The notes under the pieces are model-generated. The model did no database searches. It was not told the origin of the DNA and saw only the letters and a list, made by a program, of their open reading frames with translations. Shown here in pieces: positions 41,230 to 51,345 of a stretch of 64,000 bases of DNA (positions are counted from its first letter, which is position 1; every line of letters starts with the position of its first letter). Source of the DNA: Asparagopsis taxiformis. Lineage: Eukaryota > Rhodophyta > Florideophyceae > Bonnemaisoniales > Bonnemaisoniaceae. Made by a program: the position numbers and the translations under genes. The stretch lies in the NCBI GenBank assembly GCA_030407315.1, contig JALQPE010001673.1, forward strand, positions 28,811 through 92,810. Direction: 5' to 3'.

Positions 41230-44061
41230 ATGGAATGCAAGTATGAAGGGTGCTTCTACTACTGCGTAGATGCTTATGCGCTCGCGCTGCATGAGCGAAC
41301 GTGTCGCTACCGTTTCAACCCCTCTCCCCAACATTTCAACAACGCTCTTGTCCCTGCCGTCACCCATGAGCCTGCTCGAAACGGCGACCATGATTCCCCG
41401 CAACCCAGCTCCCCAGACCCAGAATCTGGTCGTGCTTCCTCCAGCGACTCACCCTGTGACGCTCCACTGCCACCAGCCTCAACCCCCTCCCGCGCAGACC
41501 TCCTCGTGCAATCCCTCGCCGCCAGTCTCACAACCCTCGAGTACAAGGCCGGCGCTGGCCGCGTGAGCGAAGTCATCACCATCCTACAAGACCCCGTATT
41601 CTCCCTAGAAAAGTTCAACAGCGCCGTTCGCACCGTAGAAGAATGTCGCCACGTTACCGCTTCCATGGTCGAAACACATTTCCGCACCGAAGGTTACAAG
41701 AGCCACATCATTCCAGACAAAACTGGTAAGTACTCGGCACAGCTGTACCTCCGCGACCCAGTCGACATGCTCCGCAGGCAGTTAGCACTGGCTAACGACC
41801 AAAATACTCTCTTCCACCCCTCCCCACAGACCGCCCCAGACGGCACCGCAATATTTTCTCATCCCCTACACACAGAATTCGCGAAAACGCTGCACCAGGT
41901 TACTAGACAGCGCGTTCAGCTCTCGGAAGATCCACAGGTCGTATGGGCAGAGGAAACTGATCCCACACCTTCCTCCTTTGCCGGCCTCCTCCAAGTGTAC
42001 TCCGACAAGAGCAGCACAAGCCTCAAGAGCTCCGCAATCGTCGCATACCCCATACACGTCACACTGCTCAACTTCTCCGCCCCCCTCCGTCGCCACTGCA
42101 TCCGTACCGGCCTCACCATCGTCGGGTATCTTCCGTACATTGTTAACCCTTCGTCCAACGCCTTGTTCGGTGATGAAATGCCGACAACCTCTAGTTCTGC
42201 TAGTCGCGCTCGCAAAATTGATATTCTTCATAAAGCACTCGAAAAAGTGTTTTCGTCCCTATCCACCGCGTTCTCTTCCAGGTTCCCCCGCACAGACTCC
42301 ACTGCAACTGCCCGCCAATGCTTTCCCATCCTAGCCAATTATTGCTGCGACTTTCCAGAGGCCAAAGAGCTGTCATGCACTCGCAACAGCACTACCACCA
42401 CACATCCCTGCCACCGCTGCTACATCCCCGCCACTCAACTTGAATCCACCGCGCCACACCAGCCCCGCTCCCTCGATGATACACGCTCTGCACGCCAAGA
42501 GAGCGCTCAGGAGCATACAACTGCTCCGCTCGAAGCTCTCTCCCTCCTCGAACAACACTCTGTCCTCGAATCGACCGCTCTTTTACCCAGCAACAGTCCC
42601 CTAGACCCCTACAACATTTTCTCCTTCGAGCCTCTGCACAATCTCCACCTCGGCATCTCAAAGCTCATCAAACAGTGCATTGTGCACCGGCTCAGCTCCC
42701 CAGACCTCACCACCACCACTGCCTCCCGTTCCGGGACACCTCGCACCTTCAAGAAGGTCAAAAAATCCATCCTCGCCGGCTCAAACAGCATTCTGTCCGC
42801 TATCGAACGCGACTACTACATCACCGGTCTTCATGTCGACTTCTCCAAGGGTGAGAAGGGCACCAATTTGAACGGCCTCTTCACGGAGGACGGCATACGC
42901 GGCATGCTCGCAGCCAAAGACTATCACCATGTCGACATGGTGTTCCCTTTCATCGCAGCATTCATTGACACATGCTGTGACGAAGTAGAGACAGCCCCCC
43001 TCACTTCCATCTGCACGCAATACTCTGACCTCGTCGCATGGGTCATGAAACGCGGTCGCATCAAGCACTGGACTGCCGCCGAACTAGAAAGCCTCCAGAA
43101 CTCCATTTCCTATTTCAAACAATCAATGCTCTCCACCCTCGGCCCATTCCACACCACAGGTCTCAAAACTTTCAAGTTCCATCTTCTTGACCATCTTCCC
43201 GGTGACTTGCAGAGATATGGCGCCCTGGAACACATCGATGCAGGCCCCTACGAACACTCGCATCTTCTGTTCAAACAGAGTTATAGGAAAACCTCTCGAA
43301 GGCGCTCCACAGCCATAGAAGAGACTATTCGCCACATGGAATTCTCCTTGGCCACTCCAACTGGTCACACCCCATCGAACACATTGGGAAACCCACGGAT
43401 GATATCGCCCACAGACGGTGCAGTACTCGTTCGCGATGGATTCTCCGTTGCACTGCACGACTTTGCCTCCCTGCTGCCCGATGCAACCCTCCTCGTTGCA
43501 GATATCGACGGACAGCCCGATCCTGCCACTCTTTTGCCTCTGCACAACTCCTCGTTCCCGTCTGGCACCATAACGCTATTCCAGCAACTCGGTGACACAG
43601 CTGCACAAGCGTTCCTCACCCTCGCTAGACTGCGCGCCACGGCAGAAGGCCCTCCAATACATGACATGGACATTTCCGTCACCGTGGTAAAGTCCGCCTA
43701 CGTCATGGGAGGGTACGTCCCAGATGCCGACGACTTTGACCCGCACAGTGGCATGCTTCGCCCCACAAACGTGTCGAGGCACAAGCAGCAGCGCGTCTTT
43801 GCAACTTCATCATTCGGCCCCGCAAAGAGATCGCAGTACTCCTTTGTCGTCATCTCCGGAACTGCCGATGACTACAGAACCATATGGGTAGGGCGCGTCC
43901 TGGCACTGGTACGCCTGCAGTCTCCAAACCTGTTTCAACCTGTAGAACTCGCTTTCGTGCAGTATATGACCTGCTTTGCCCCCAAAAACCGCTGTGGAAA
44001 AATCACTTGGGTGCATTTGTTTAAAGTGGTCCACATGGGACCCGGACAACGGATCCGTTGA
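41230..44061 (+). CDS. Plavaka-type transposase (CACTA superfamily)
   Basis: 943 residues from the ATG at 41230. Residues 3-25 form a C2HC finger (C3, C8, H21, C25). The core follows the Plavaka order: YLRDPVDMLRRQL; VYSDKSS (candidate first catalytic Asp, near residue 259); YPIHVTLLNFSAPLRRHCIR then VGYLPYI; CFPILANYCCDFPEAKELSC with PCHRC; FEPLHNLHLGISKLIKQCIV; and FKFHLLDHLPGDLQRYGALE, EHSHLLFKQSYRKTSRR. Such enzymes cut and paste elements with CAC...-type termini. The frame is intact over its full length and has a stop at 44059-44061, so it may be active. The neighbouring convergent gene and the methyltransferase-SET gene probably belong to the same element. Its own termini were not identified. 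Confidence 0.82.
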   Translation: MECKYEGCFYYCVDAYALALHERTCRYRFNPSPQHFNNALVPAVTHEPARNGDHDSPQPSSPDPESGRASSSDSPCDAPLPPASTPSRADLLVQSLAASLTTLEYKAGAGRVSEVITILQDPVFSLEKFNSAVRTVEECRHVTASMVETHFRTEGYKSHIIPDKTGKYSAQLYLRDPVDMLRRQLALANDQNTLFHPSPQTAPDGTAIFSHPLHTEFAKTLHQVTRQRVQLSEDPQVVWAEETDPTPSSFAGLLQVYSDKSSTSLKSSAIVAYPIHVTLLNFSAPLRRHCIRTGLTIVGYLPYIVNPSSNALFGDEMPTTSSSASRARKIDILHKALEKVFSSLSTAFSSRFPRTDSTATARQCFPILANYCCDFPEAKELSCTRNSTTTTHPCHRCYIPATQLESTAPHQPRSLDDTRSARQESAQEHTTAPLEALSLLEQHSVLESTALLPSNSPLDPYNIFSFEPLHNLHLGISKLIKQCIVHRLSSPDLTTTTASRSGTPRTFKKVKKSILAGSNSILSAIERDYYITGLHVDFSKGEKGTNLNGLFTEDGIRGMLAAKDYHHVDMVFPFIAAFIDTCCDEVETAPLTSICTQYSDLVAWVMKRGRIKHWTAAELESLQNSISYFKQSMLSTLGPFHTTGLKTFKFHLLDHLPGDLQRYGALEHIDAGPYEHSHLLFKQSYRKTSRRRSTAIEETIRHMEFSLATPTGHTPSNTLGNPRMISPTDGAVLVRDGFSVALHDFASLLPDATLLVADIDGQPDPATLLPLHNSSFPSGTITLFQQLGDTAAQAFLTLARLRATAEGPPIHDMDISVTVVKSAYVMGGYVPDADDFDPHSGMLRPTNVSRHKQQRVFATSSFGPAKRSQYSFVVISGTADDYRTIWVGRVLALVRLQSPNLFQPVELAFVQYMTCFAPKNRCGKITWVHLFKVVHMGPGQRIR

Positions 44062-44349
44062 CAGCAATGACACTGCATCCCACAGTGCAGGTGGTCCTTG
44101 GTTTGACCTCATTCCTGCATCTACTATATCTGGCACCGTGCACATCGTACGAAGTAACTTTCCAGTCAAGCCATTTACGAAACAAATGCACTGGTCGGAC
44201 CACCGTTTCTATCTCAACCGCTTCTACACCAACACTGATTACCAGTTCACAGATGATAATGAAGAAGAATAAATCTAAATCGCAGCACTCTATTGATAAT
44301 GTACTACATGATAAGCCTTCTAGCCAACGTCACATTTACTGCACTAATT

Positions 44350-45861
44350 TCAACCATCCTCCATTACGCCAAAACCGTTATCAGCAGTGGCTGCATGGCG
44401 CCGCTCCATGCCCCCATACTGTGGGGCATTGATTTCGACATTCAGGTTTGCACTCAGGTGTCCAGCATATGGGTCAACGACGAAAAGTTCTGCGCCAATT
44501 AGTCCTTGCGCAATCACACAATCCATTACAGCACCGAGGTTTGACGTAATATGCGATTGAATCCAATCCTCGGACACTAGAACAAGTGATGAGCAGCGGT
44601 TTACATCATCAACGACATGAACAATTCCAGACCCCTCTCCGCTTTGCCACACTTCAACAGCCTCTCTTGTCACAGTACGGCTTGCAAACACATGCCGTGA
44701 CTGTGCAATAGTCCGCTGTTCGCTCTCGACAACGTCCGTTTCTTCCCTTGCTTGCGAGCCTTGGAGACAAGACATGCAGTACACCACCATACCAACTAAT
44801 TGCTGAAAAGCTACCCCCACATATTGACTGTACCGCCTTGTAAACTCCTTCTGCCGTGCACCTCCTTTCCCCTTCGGTTCATCCAAACACTCCACAGTAG
44901 TCACTAGCCAAGCATCCAGGCGCGCCAGCGTTAGTATGCTCGTCTCTATGTCCATTACTTGTTCTGGTCGTATCGAATAACCCCTGAAGATGTCCAGCAC
45001 ATTCACAGCTACTCGGTTGTTAAACCATGCATCACCATTCACTTCCATTTCGAAGCTGTCAGGAACCATGCCTTTGCTGTATCGCAGCTCTGAGAACGGT
45101 GCCGTTCGCCACCTCCCCATATCCAAATCACCGTTGCTTTCTCGTTTCAAAAGCTTCTCAGAAGCTTCGCGCTTTTGATCCTCTCGCTCGTCCATCTCAG
45201 CTCGCGTCGTCAGCGTCGTGCATCTAGACATTAATTTCGTGTACCCCAGCGAACCGAACAATCTGTCCCTCGCATTACGCTTCCGTGCACTCATCACGTC
45301 TGACAGTTTCTGCGTCACCTTCACTTTCAATGCCTTGCTCCCCGCCACAGCCTCTTGACAGCACACACGCTGCTCCTCATCGGAAAACACATCACACCAC
45401 GGACTTTGACGCAGTACGTGTCGCACCAAGTCATTCAGCAGATCACTCTCGTCCCTGTACGAAGGTGTATACCACTGCAGATTCTTGATGATATAGCCCG
45501 GAGGGGTAGCAATATATCCTACACCGTTTTCGCTCCAAAGTGTCCCTTCTACCGGCTCTACCTCGATGGTACGTCCAGTCCAACGTCTCTGCGTTTGTTC
45601 CGCCATAGGGTCCAGCTCCATAGTCTCGTTCTTGCACCACTTTGTCAGGTTTTCCTCAACCGCCCTAAGAACTCCAAGGTATTTCACAGGAATGGCTTTC
45701 TGTATGTTCGACTTACCGCCACCGTGATCACTGATTCTACCTGTTCTCGCAATTGCAGTAAGGCTGGCATTTTCCGCCTGCAGAGTCTTCACCTTAGCCT
45801 CCAACGCAACTATCTCCGTGGTGAGCGCCTTGTTTGCTATGTCCTGGCTAAACACTTTTTT
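44350..45861 (-). CDS. second transposon-cluster protein, 3' frame (coiled coil plus unknown domain)
   Basis: About 500 codons on the minus strand, open from GTG at 45855 to 44350 with no ATG at its start. The beginning (DIANKALTTEIVALEAKVKT, LQAENASL) continues the coiled coil that ends the upstream ORF in the neighbouring frame. The rest is a soluble region (GYIATPPGYIIKNLQWYTPS, SPWCDVFSDEEQRVCCQEAV, KLSDVMSARKRNARDRLFG). No known family is recognised. It converges with the transposase gene, 290 bp apart. CACTA elements usually encode a second DNA-binding protein, and this gene is the obvious candidate for that role by position and coiled coil; that is inference. Confidence 0.6.
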   Translation of the reverse strand, partial: KKVFSQDIANKALTTEIVALEAKVKTLQAENASLTAIARTGRISDHGGGKSNIQKAIPVKYLGVLRAVEENLTKWCKNETMELDPMAEQTQRRWTGRTIEVEPVEGTLWSENGVGYIATPPGYIIKNLQWYTPSYRDESDLLNDLVRHVLRQSPWCDVFSDEEQRVCCQEAVAGSKALKVKVTQKLSDVMSARKRNARDRLFGSLGYTKLMSRCTTLTTRAEMDEREDQKREASEKLLKRESNGDLDMGRWRTAPFSELRYSKGMVPDSFEMEVNGDAWFNNRVAVNVLDIFRGYSIRPEQVMDIETSILTLARLDAWLVTTVECLDEPKGKGGARQKEFTRRYSQYVGVAFQQLVGMVVYCMSCLQGSQAREETDVVESEQRTIAQSRHVFASRTVTREAVEVWQSGEGSGIVHVVDDVNRCSSLVLVSEDWIQSHITSNLGAVMDCVIAQGLIGAELFVVDPYAGHLSANLNVEINAPQYGGMERRHAATADNGFGVMEDG

Positions 45862-46718
45862 TCCAGCTCCGCGATCTTCTTCTTCTGCGCATTGATGCGA
45901 CTCGCCATTAAATCGATGGATTCCGGCGGATGCAACCTCTCTGCCCTCACCGTCCCCCCATCTCGCACGCTATCGGGATTATGATGTCCTCCATCGGCAA
46001 TAGCCTGACGTCGCGGGGGCGTTACGCGCATATTTGGCACCAATGACAGTCTGTTGTGACGAGGCCCGCACTCCGGCTGCTCTCTCCCCTCAGTACCACC
46101 TGACCGCCGATGATAGTTGGCATCCTGTGAACGTTGCTCAGGAACAACATCCCTTGCCGCTATCCTCGGGTCCCTGACTGCATTACCTGCTGGGGCTGAT
46201 GTACTCGGCATAGTTGGCGCAGTGGGGGTCACAGCCTCCAGTGTCTCGCGAACCCCCGGCTGGGACTCCGTCTGCAGCACCTCCGCATCTGCCAACCCGG
46301 GAGGAACTACCTTTGCCATAGCACTCTGCCGCAATTCCAACATGTTTTGAGCCACTATCATGTCATCATCATGATGTTCACTGTCCCTGCGAGCACGCTT
46401 GCCTCGGTCAAGCCCCATCTCTCTCCGCGCCTTTCCTCCTTCCTCACTTTCTCGCTGCGGATCCCCAGTTCTGCGCCGGTCCTTCTTGCGACTACCGGAC
46501 CGCGGTTCAATGCTGCCGGTAGACCGACCCAGACCGCTTCTTCGCACGGGATTGTCGGGCACTCGATACAGCAGCTGCTGACCGGGTTTTCTGGAGGCCC
46601 GGAGGCTTTGGAGCTTTCTTCGCAATACGCGGCGGCATAATGAAGCTTTCCCCGAAGCGATGGAACGATTGAGTTGCACGAGATACAAAAAAGATTGCTG
46701 TATAGTGTCGGTAACCAC
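45837..46718 (-). CDS. second transposon-cluster protein, 5' frame
   Basis: A minus-strand frame of up to 293 codons. It is basic and low-complexity (SGSRKKDRRRTGDPQRE, GLDRGKRARRDSEHHDDD), then ends in a coiled coil (INAQKKKIAELEKK) that runs into the slippery heptamer at 45855-45861. It stops at 45837-45839 if read without a shift. There is no early ATG in this frame: the first open codon used is GTG at 46718, while an attractive ATG at 46638 (MPPRIAKKAPKPPGLQK) lies in another frame and would need a second shift or a short intron. The exact N-terminus is therefore uncertain. Confidence 0.5.
   Translation of the reverse strand: MVTDTIQQSFLYLVQLNRSIASGKASLCRRVLRRKLQSLRASRKPGQQLLYRVPDNPVRRSGLGRSTGSIEPRSGSRKKDRRRTGDPQRESEEGGKARREMGLDRGKRARRDSEHHDDDMIVAQNMLELRQSAMAKVVPPGLADAEVLQTESQPGVRETLEAVTPTAPTMPSTSAPAGNAVRDPRIAARDVVPEQRSQDANYHRRSGGTEGREQPECGPRHNRLSLVPNMRVTPPRRQAIADGGHHNPDSVRDGGTVRAERLHPPESIDLMASRINAQKKKIAELEKKCLART
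45855..45861 (-). promoter_or_regulatory. candidate -1 ribosomal frameshift site A-AAA-AAG
   Basis: On the minus strand the upstream ORF reads GAA AAA AAG TGT. The heptamer A AAA AAG is in the register required for tandem -1 slippage. After a one-base backward slip the next codons are GTG TTT AGC, exactly the first codons of the downstream frame, and the coiled coil continues without interruption. A single lost A in the A7 run would give the same picture, so mutation or base-call error is the alternative. Confidence 0.45.
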
Positions 46719-47293
46719 AACGGTCTGCGATGAACGTTCAGGTCAAGTACCAGAGAATACGCCAACAGTCCAGATTGTATACGGTAGGCAGTCATCAACA
46801 GTATTTAATGAGGTACAATTACAGCTGTCGAGCTAGGCCGCGAGCACCCCTATGTCCGGAAGACGTCCTGATTTGAATTAAAATTTGGGCTATTCTCAAA
46901 AACATGCACATGTGAACATGTTTTTGAGATGGGGGTGTGCCGTACGGCACAATCGACCCGCTGAAATCGATGTTTTTTGCAATATTTTTTTCTGCCCTGA
47001 ATTGTAGAATTTCTGGGCTGGACAGCAATGCAACTGAGCTGGACATCCACCGGGCGTCCATTTCAACTTGGTCGTGTATTTTGCATCTGCACGCATAACA
47101 GCATCCAAGCAGTCAGGTTCACTGCTCGGACGAAGTGCACCTGGAGTGTGAACGATTGGTTTTTGACAGGCGAGTACTGCCGAATAGGTTTCACCCTGGA
47201 CTAATGGTGGCTGGACATGCTGCATTATATGATATACTTCAACTCTGGAACGTAGCTTTATTTGTAGTCGAAATGAAAACATCTTTCGTGAAC
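46719..47293. other. intergenic with a strong hairpin
   Basis: No gene is seen. A 12-bp inverted repeat with arms CTCAAAAACATG (46895-46906) and its complement (46917-46928) surrounds a 10-base loop that itself contains CACATGTG. It lies about 370 bp downstream of the end of the methyltransferase-SET gene. Confidence 0.6.
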
Positions 47294-48692
47294 CTAATTC
47301 CATGCTCTAAACGCTGTCCCATAATGAACGTAGAGCTCCTGCCCTGGACGGATATCGCGGATTGCACGTACTACGATGATCTTCGGATTTTCTAGGTCCT
47401 TCGCCTTGAGCTTCTTCCCTGTCGAACCGCTGCTGTAGTTCTCGACAAACTCGACGTTGGCCATCCGCCTGGTGTCTTCCGCCGGAGTGTCCTCACCTCG
47501 CAAATACCGCGGGTCGTTGATGAACTGCGCCGAACAGAACGGAGCCGGAACAATCCAAATTGGATGCTCGATGTTTTCGTCGTCCTCCGCTGTTGCATAC
47601 AGCTTGACAGCATACATCAAGAATGTTTCCTTCGTTATCGCCATGTGACCCTCTCCGTACGCGAACCTCATCGACTCCTTGCTCATATCAGAGTACACAA
47701 CAGTTCCGTAGTATGCACATACTTCGTCGCCAACATTAAATGTCTGTTCAGCGAAGAGCCCTCTTCCTGCATTTGGATGCTTAATCAGCGATGGTCGAAC
47801 GCTCAATTTTTTCGCAACACAATCGTGTGCCCGCATCACGCGAGGGTTTTCAGTTTGCAACCAGCGGCGCAGGGAAGGTGGCCAATAATGTACCGGTTTC
47901 TCCATGTGCTCGCGCGACGCAATCGACTCTGGGCACAGCTGCCAGAGGTACTGCCGAATATATTTCGGGAACCTCTGGTACAGGGGAAGGCCAGGTGGGG
48001 GTTCGATGATCCTGCGTTCCCTCTGCGTACGCATCGTGACAGAGGGGGACGCTAAGAACTTCTCAGCACTCTGTTTCGCTTCTGTCGTGACCCTCATGGC
48101 AGTGTTGTTTGAAAGAATTACACGTGACATGACTGCACACAGCTTTGGAAGCGATCGTGCCACACACAATTTGTCCATGTCACTGCCGACGAAAACACGG
48201 TGCTCAGGAAAGCTCATAGCTGCTTTTCCCGTTGCGAAAGTGCCAGAGAATGGATCGACAACAATATCACCAGGCTGTGAATGCTGGCTGATCAACTCCA
48301 TCATGAGAGCGACGCTCTTCTGCTCTGCACGAACTCTGACCGTAGCACCTGTTGTGCTCCTTGTTCGCCACACCATCTCATTCGAATCGATGGCGGGCAT
48401 ATTGATGGTGACGTTGCACCACGCCGGGTACGTGCCGTCCATGTATCCGTGGTTCCTATAGGCCACCATCTCGCTTCCGGTCTTGAACGGAACACCTCGC
48501 TTCCAGAAGTGGATAGCGACCTCTGCCATGTTCATGCGTTGGTACCTCTTCCGCCCCGGCATTTGATAGAGGTGCCCAGGTAGTCGGACAAACAACAGAG
48601 GTACCTCGTCAACGAAGAAAACTGAATTCCGAACGACGTCCTCCTCCTCCTCGTCCTCCTCCTCATCCTCATCCGCACTTTCTTCGCCACTG
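47294..48692 (-). pseudogene. DNA methyltransferase-SET domain fusion, N-terminus cut off by a CACTA element
   Basis: A minus-strand frame of 465 visible codons. It starts in an acidic run (nt 48680-48635) that abuts the CACTA terminus at 48693, whose sequence supplies an in-frame TAG. Next comes the C-terminal half of an amino-methyltransferase (N6-adenine or N4-cytosine type): RAEQKSVALMMELI, PGDIVVDPFSG (SAM-binding motif I, nt 48242-48256) and HRVFVGSDMD. The catalytic (D/S/N)PPY motif precedes this in the family and must lie beyond the insertion. After a linker, a SET domain occupies nt 47794-47300: AGRGLFAEQTFNVGDEV, YYGTVV, FINDP...ANVEF (the usual NH is ND) and AIRDIRPGQELYVHYG with the conserved Tyr. 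SET domains methylate protein lysines. One polypeptide with both activities is unusual. Confidence 0.78.
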
Positions 48693-48705
48693 CACTACGG
48701 TGTTG
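48693..48705 (+). repeat. left terminal inverted repeat of CACTA element
   Basis: CACTACGGTGTTG; it is the exact reverse complement of 63988-64000. It interrupts the methyltransferase-SET reading frame. Confidence 0.85.
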
Positions 48706-48714
48706 AAAAGGGGG

Positions 48715-48960
48715 CCTCAGACAGTACTGCGAGACAGTGATTTTTACTGTCTGAGACAGTAAAAATCACTATGCGGCAAATGAAAATTAATGCCACACTT
48801 GGAGACAGTGATTTGCACTGTCTGGCAGACAGTACGGAACACTGTCTGCAGACAGTAAAAAACACTGTCTCACAGTACTGTCTGAGGCAGTGAATGGAGA
48901 CAGTAAAAATTAATGATTTATTCAATAGTTGGATATGATGTAATTTACTGTACTGGGCAG
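48715..48960. repeat. left subterminal inverted repeats
   Basis: Repeated GACAGT and ACTGTC words pair into hairpins, for example GACAGTGATTTTTACTGTC at about 48733-48751 and GACAGTAAAAATCAC at about 48756. Comparable words fill the right end, so they are probable transposase-binding sites. Confidence 0.75.
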
Positions 48961-49053
48961 TGTTGGCGGATAGTGTTTTGTATTGGCCAAGGCAACATGG
49001 CCGGATAGTGAAATACGCTGCCTGGGACAATAGATGGAACCAACACGGTGCAC

Positions 49054-49543
49054 TGTCCTGGGCAGTACCTGGAGACAGTGATTTTCACTGTCCTGGGCAG
49101 TACCTGGAGACAGTGATTTTCACTGTCCTGGGCAGTACCTGGAGACAGTGATTTTCACTGTCCTGGGCAATACCTGGAGACAGTGATTTTCACTGTCCTG
49201 GGCAGTACCTGGAGACAGTGATTTTCATTGTCCTGGGCAGCACCTGTAGACAGTATTTCGTGCTGCACTGGGCAGCACCTGTAGACAGTACTTTGTGCTG
49301 CCCTGGACAGCACCTGTAGACAGTACTTTGTGCTGCCCTGGGCAGCACCTGTAGACAGTACTTTGTGCTGCCCTGGGCAGCACCTGGAGACAGTATTTCG
49401 TGCTGCCCTGGGCAGCACCTGGAGACAGTATTTCGTGCTGCCCTGGGCAGCACCTGGAGACAGTATTTCGTGCTGCCCTGGGCAGCACCTGTAGACAGTA
49501 CTTTGTGCTGCCCTGGGCAGCACCTGGAGACAGTAAAAGTAGT
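49054..49543 (+). repeat. 35-bp tandem array, 14 copies
   Basis: A head-to-tail array of TGTCCTGGGCAGTACCTGGA-type units of exactly 35 bp. The first five units carry GTGATTTTCAC; the later nine carry GTATTTCGTGC or GTACTTTGTGC. Each unit includes GACAGT, the subterminal word. Open frames on the minus strand across the array are an artefact of the repeat. Confidence 0.9.
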
Positions 49544-51345
49544 GTCCTGATATAGTAAAATTCGGTGTCTGGGAGTGGTGGATGAGATGGAGCGTCACGC
49601 TGTCGTGGGCATCTTTCTGGGGTAGAGGAAGGCAGTTCTAGCGCTATGAGGATGGGGCATGGACGGTATTCATATGGGAATGGACAGAATAGTACGGCTA
49701 GGAATTTTTATTTCGTAGTGACTATGAGCTAGCGAGAGGTATACGCGGTAGGATAGGTAGCAATCTAAGAGGGTGCGATATGGGAAGCTTCACTCTGGAT
49801 TTGTTTATTTGCGCAGGCTACATTGCGAATAAACAATCCCTATGTTAAAAATGCTACTACAACTAACACTATTCCGACGAGTAAAACTAAAACTACTAGA
49901 AAAGTCTACAAATCTATCAACTGATTGAGCTGCATGAATAAGCTAGGAAATGAAGAGAAGAAGAAAAAATGATGTAGAGAAAGGAAACAAGTTAGTGACG
50001 TTGAATTGGAGAGGGAAATTGATGGTGATTAGGAGACTAACGTACCTTAACAAATACCATTGCATCCCAAATTGAGATATGTACTCACAGGCAGAAAAGA
50101 AAAGTAGTGGAGAAGTGGTAAGAGAGAAAGATAAATGAAAGTAGAAGTGGAACACTCACCTACTGGAAACCTGAGAAAGAGAAAACAAATAGAAAACTGG
50201 GTTAGTGGCGTGAGTTGTGGAAACGTACCATCATGGTTCATATCCGTCGGAGACAAAGCAACAACTTTGGCCTTGGAAGCCGTATTGATGATCTAAAACT
50301 TACGCTTTGGAAGCAGTTTAGATGATCTATACGGCTTCCACGGCCAGGGTTGTTGCTTTGTTTCCGACGGATATGAAGATGGAAACAGGGATTTCCAGAA
50401 TCTGTTGTTTAAGTAGTACTCTACGGGCGGAAAAGACGTGTAGGAGAACAAAAGAGGGATAATTTTGAAACAGAGCGGTGCGATGGGAGGCCCAGTAAAA
50501 CGATGCCTAGGGTGCGAATTACGCTTTGAAGCACATGACCTGGCAGAACAGGCGCAAAATTATTGTATTCTACCGCCTTCTCTAGTCTATAATGACGTCA
50601 TCACTACAGAAATATAGGAAAAACACTAGCATATGGGGCCTACTGGAAAGGGGGAGGCGAGGAGTAGGAAAAATGGCGCACTTTCCTGGACGAGGAGTCC
50701 GCGCTTCCAGTGATGATTTGGACGGTATATATCGATGACGTCATTGCATGCTCTGAGCACACTTGGCAGGCAGTCAAAGCGGGCCACGTGGATGTGGGCG
50801 GCTAGGAAACAGCAGTGTGGGAGAAATTTTATGATTTTCATGTTGCAAGCGAACAGTGAATCTGCAGTTTAATAAATAAATGTATGCTAATTTAAGATAT
50901 CACACCGAGTACGATTAAACGAGAGATCGTGTTTTCACCTCGTGAATAGGACCTAGAATATGGTAGAGTATACAATTAGGAACTACGTGTATGAGAAAAT
51001 CAGATTCAGTATTAGCGCTTAGAGCATCACCGCCTAATAAACGGAAATGGATACGTCTTTGACAGGTTTGTCTTGAGTAAATGCGATACAAGATAGCAAA
51101 ACCATTTTGAGTAGGTCCAGCGCGGATAAAATAGCAATAATTCAGCAGAAAGTAATAAACATAGGACAAATAATTGTGGTGAACCAGTTCATCTGATCGA
51201 ATGAAACCCTGGAAAGGTTTTATTAGGGTTGAAAGTAGTGGCAGAGAAGTAGTGGAGAAGATTAATTCTCCCTCAGCTAGCGAGACAATCATCACTACTG
51301 CTCAGTACAGTTAGCCTGAAATGCAAGTTGATCCTCGCAAAGTGA
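49544..51345. other. non-coding interior of CACTA element
   Basis: No supported gene. It contains the 141-bp fold-back at 50237-50377. A- and G-rich stretches (49940-50110) give long but featureless frames on the minus strand. Confidence 0.5.
50237..50377. repeat. 141-bp fold-back (imperfect inverted repeat)
   Basis: TTCATATCCGTCGGAGACAA at 50237 pairs with its near-complement ending at 50377. The arms are about 62 bp with a few mismatches and a loop of under 20 bases. It resembles a MITE or a small-RNA precursor. No flanking duplication was established. Confidence 0.75.

Noticed and set aside
46895..46928. Hairpin considered as a bacterial-type terminator
   Set aside because: The context is eukaryotic and a T-run is part of the arm. 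Kept only as a structural note.
49054..49543. CRISPR-like regular array
   Set aside because: Units are contiguous with no unique spacers, and the setting is a eukaryotic transposon.
49155..49598. Long Cys/Gln-rich minus-strand frames across the 35-bp array
   Set aside because: They are the translation of a non-coding tandem repeat. The same peptide appears shifted in overlapping frames.
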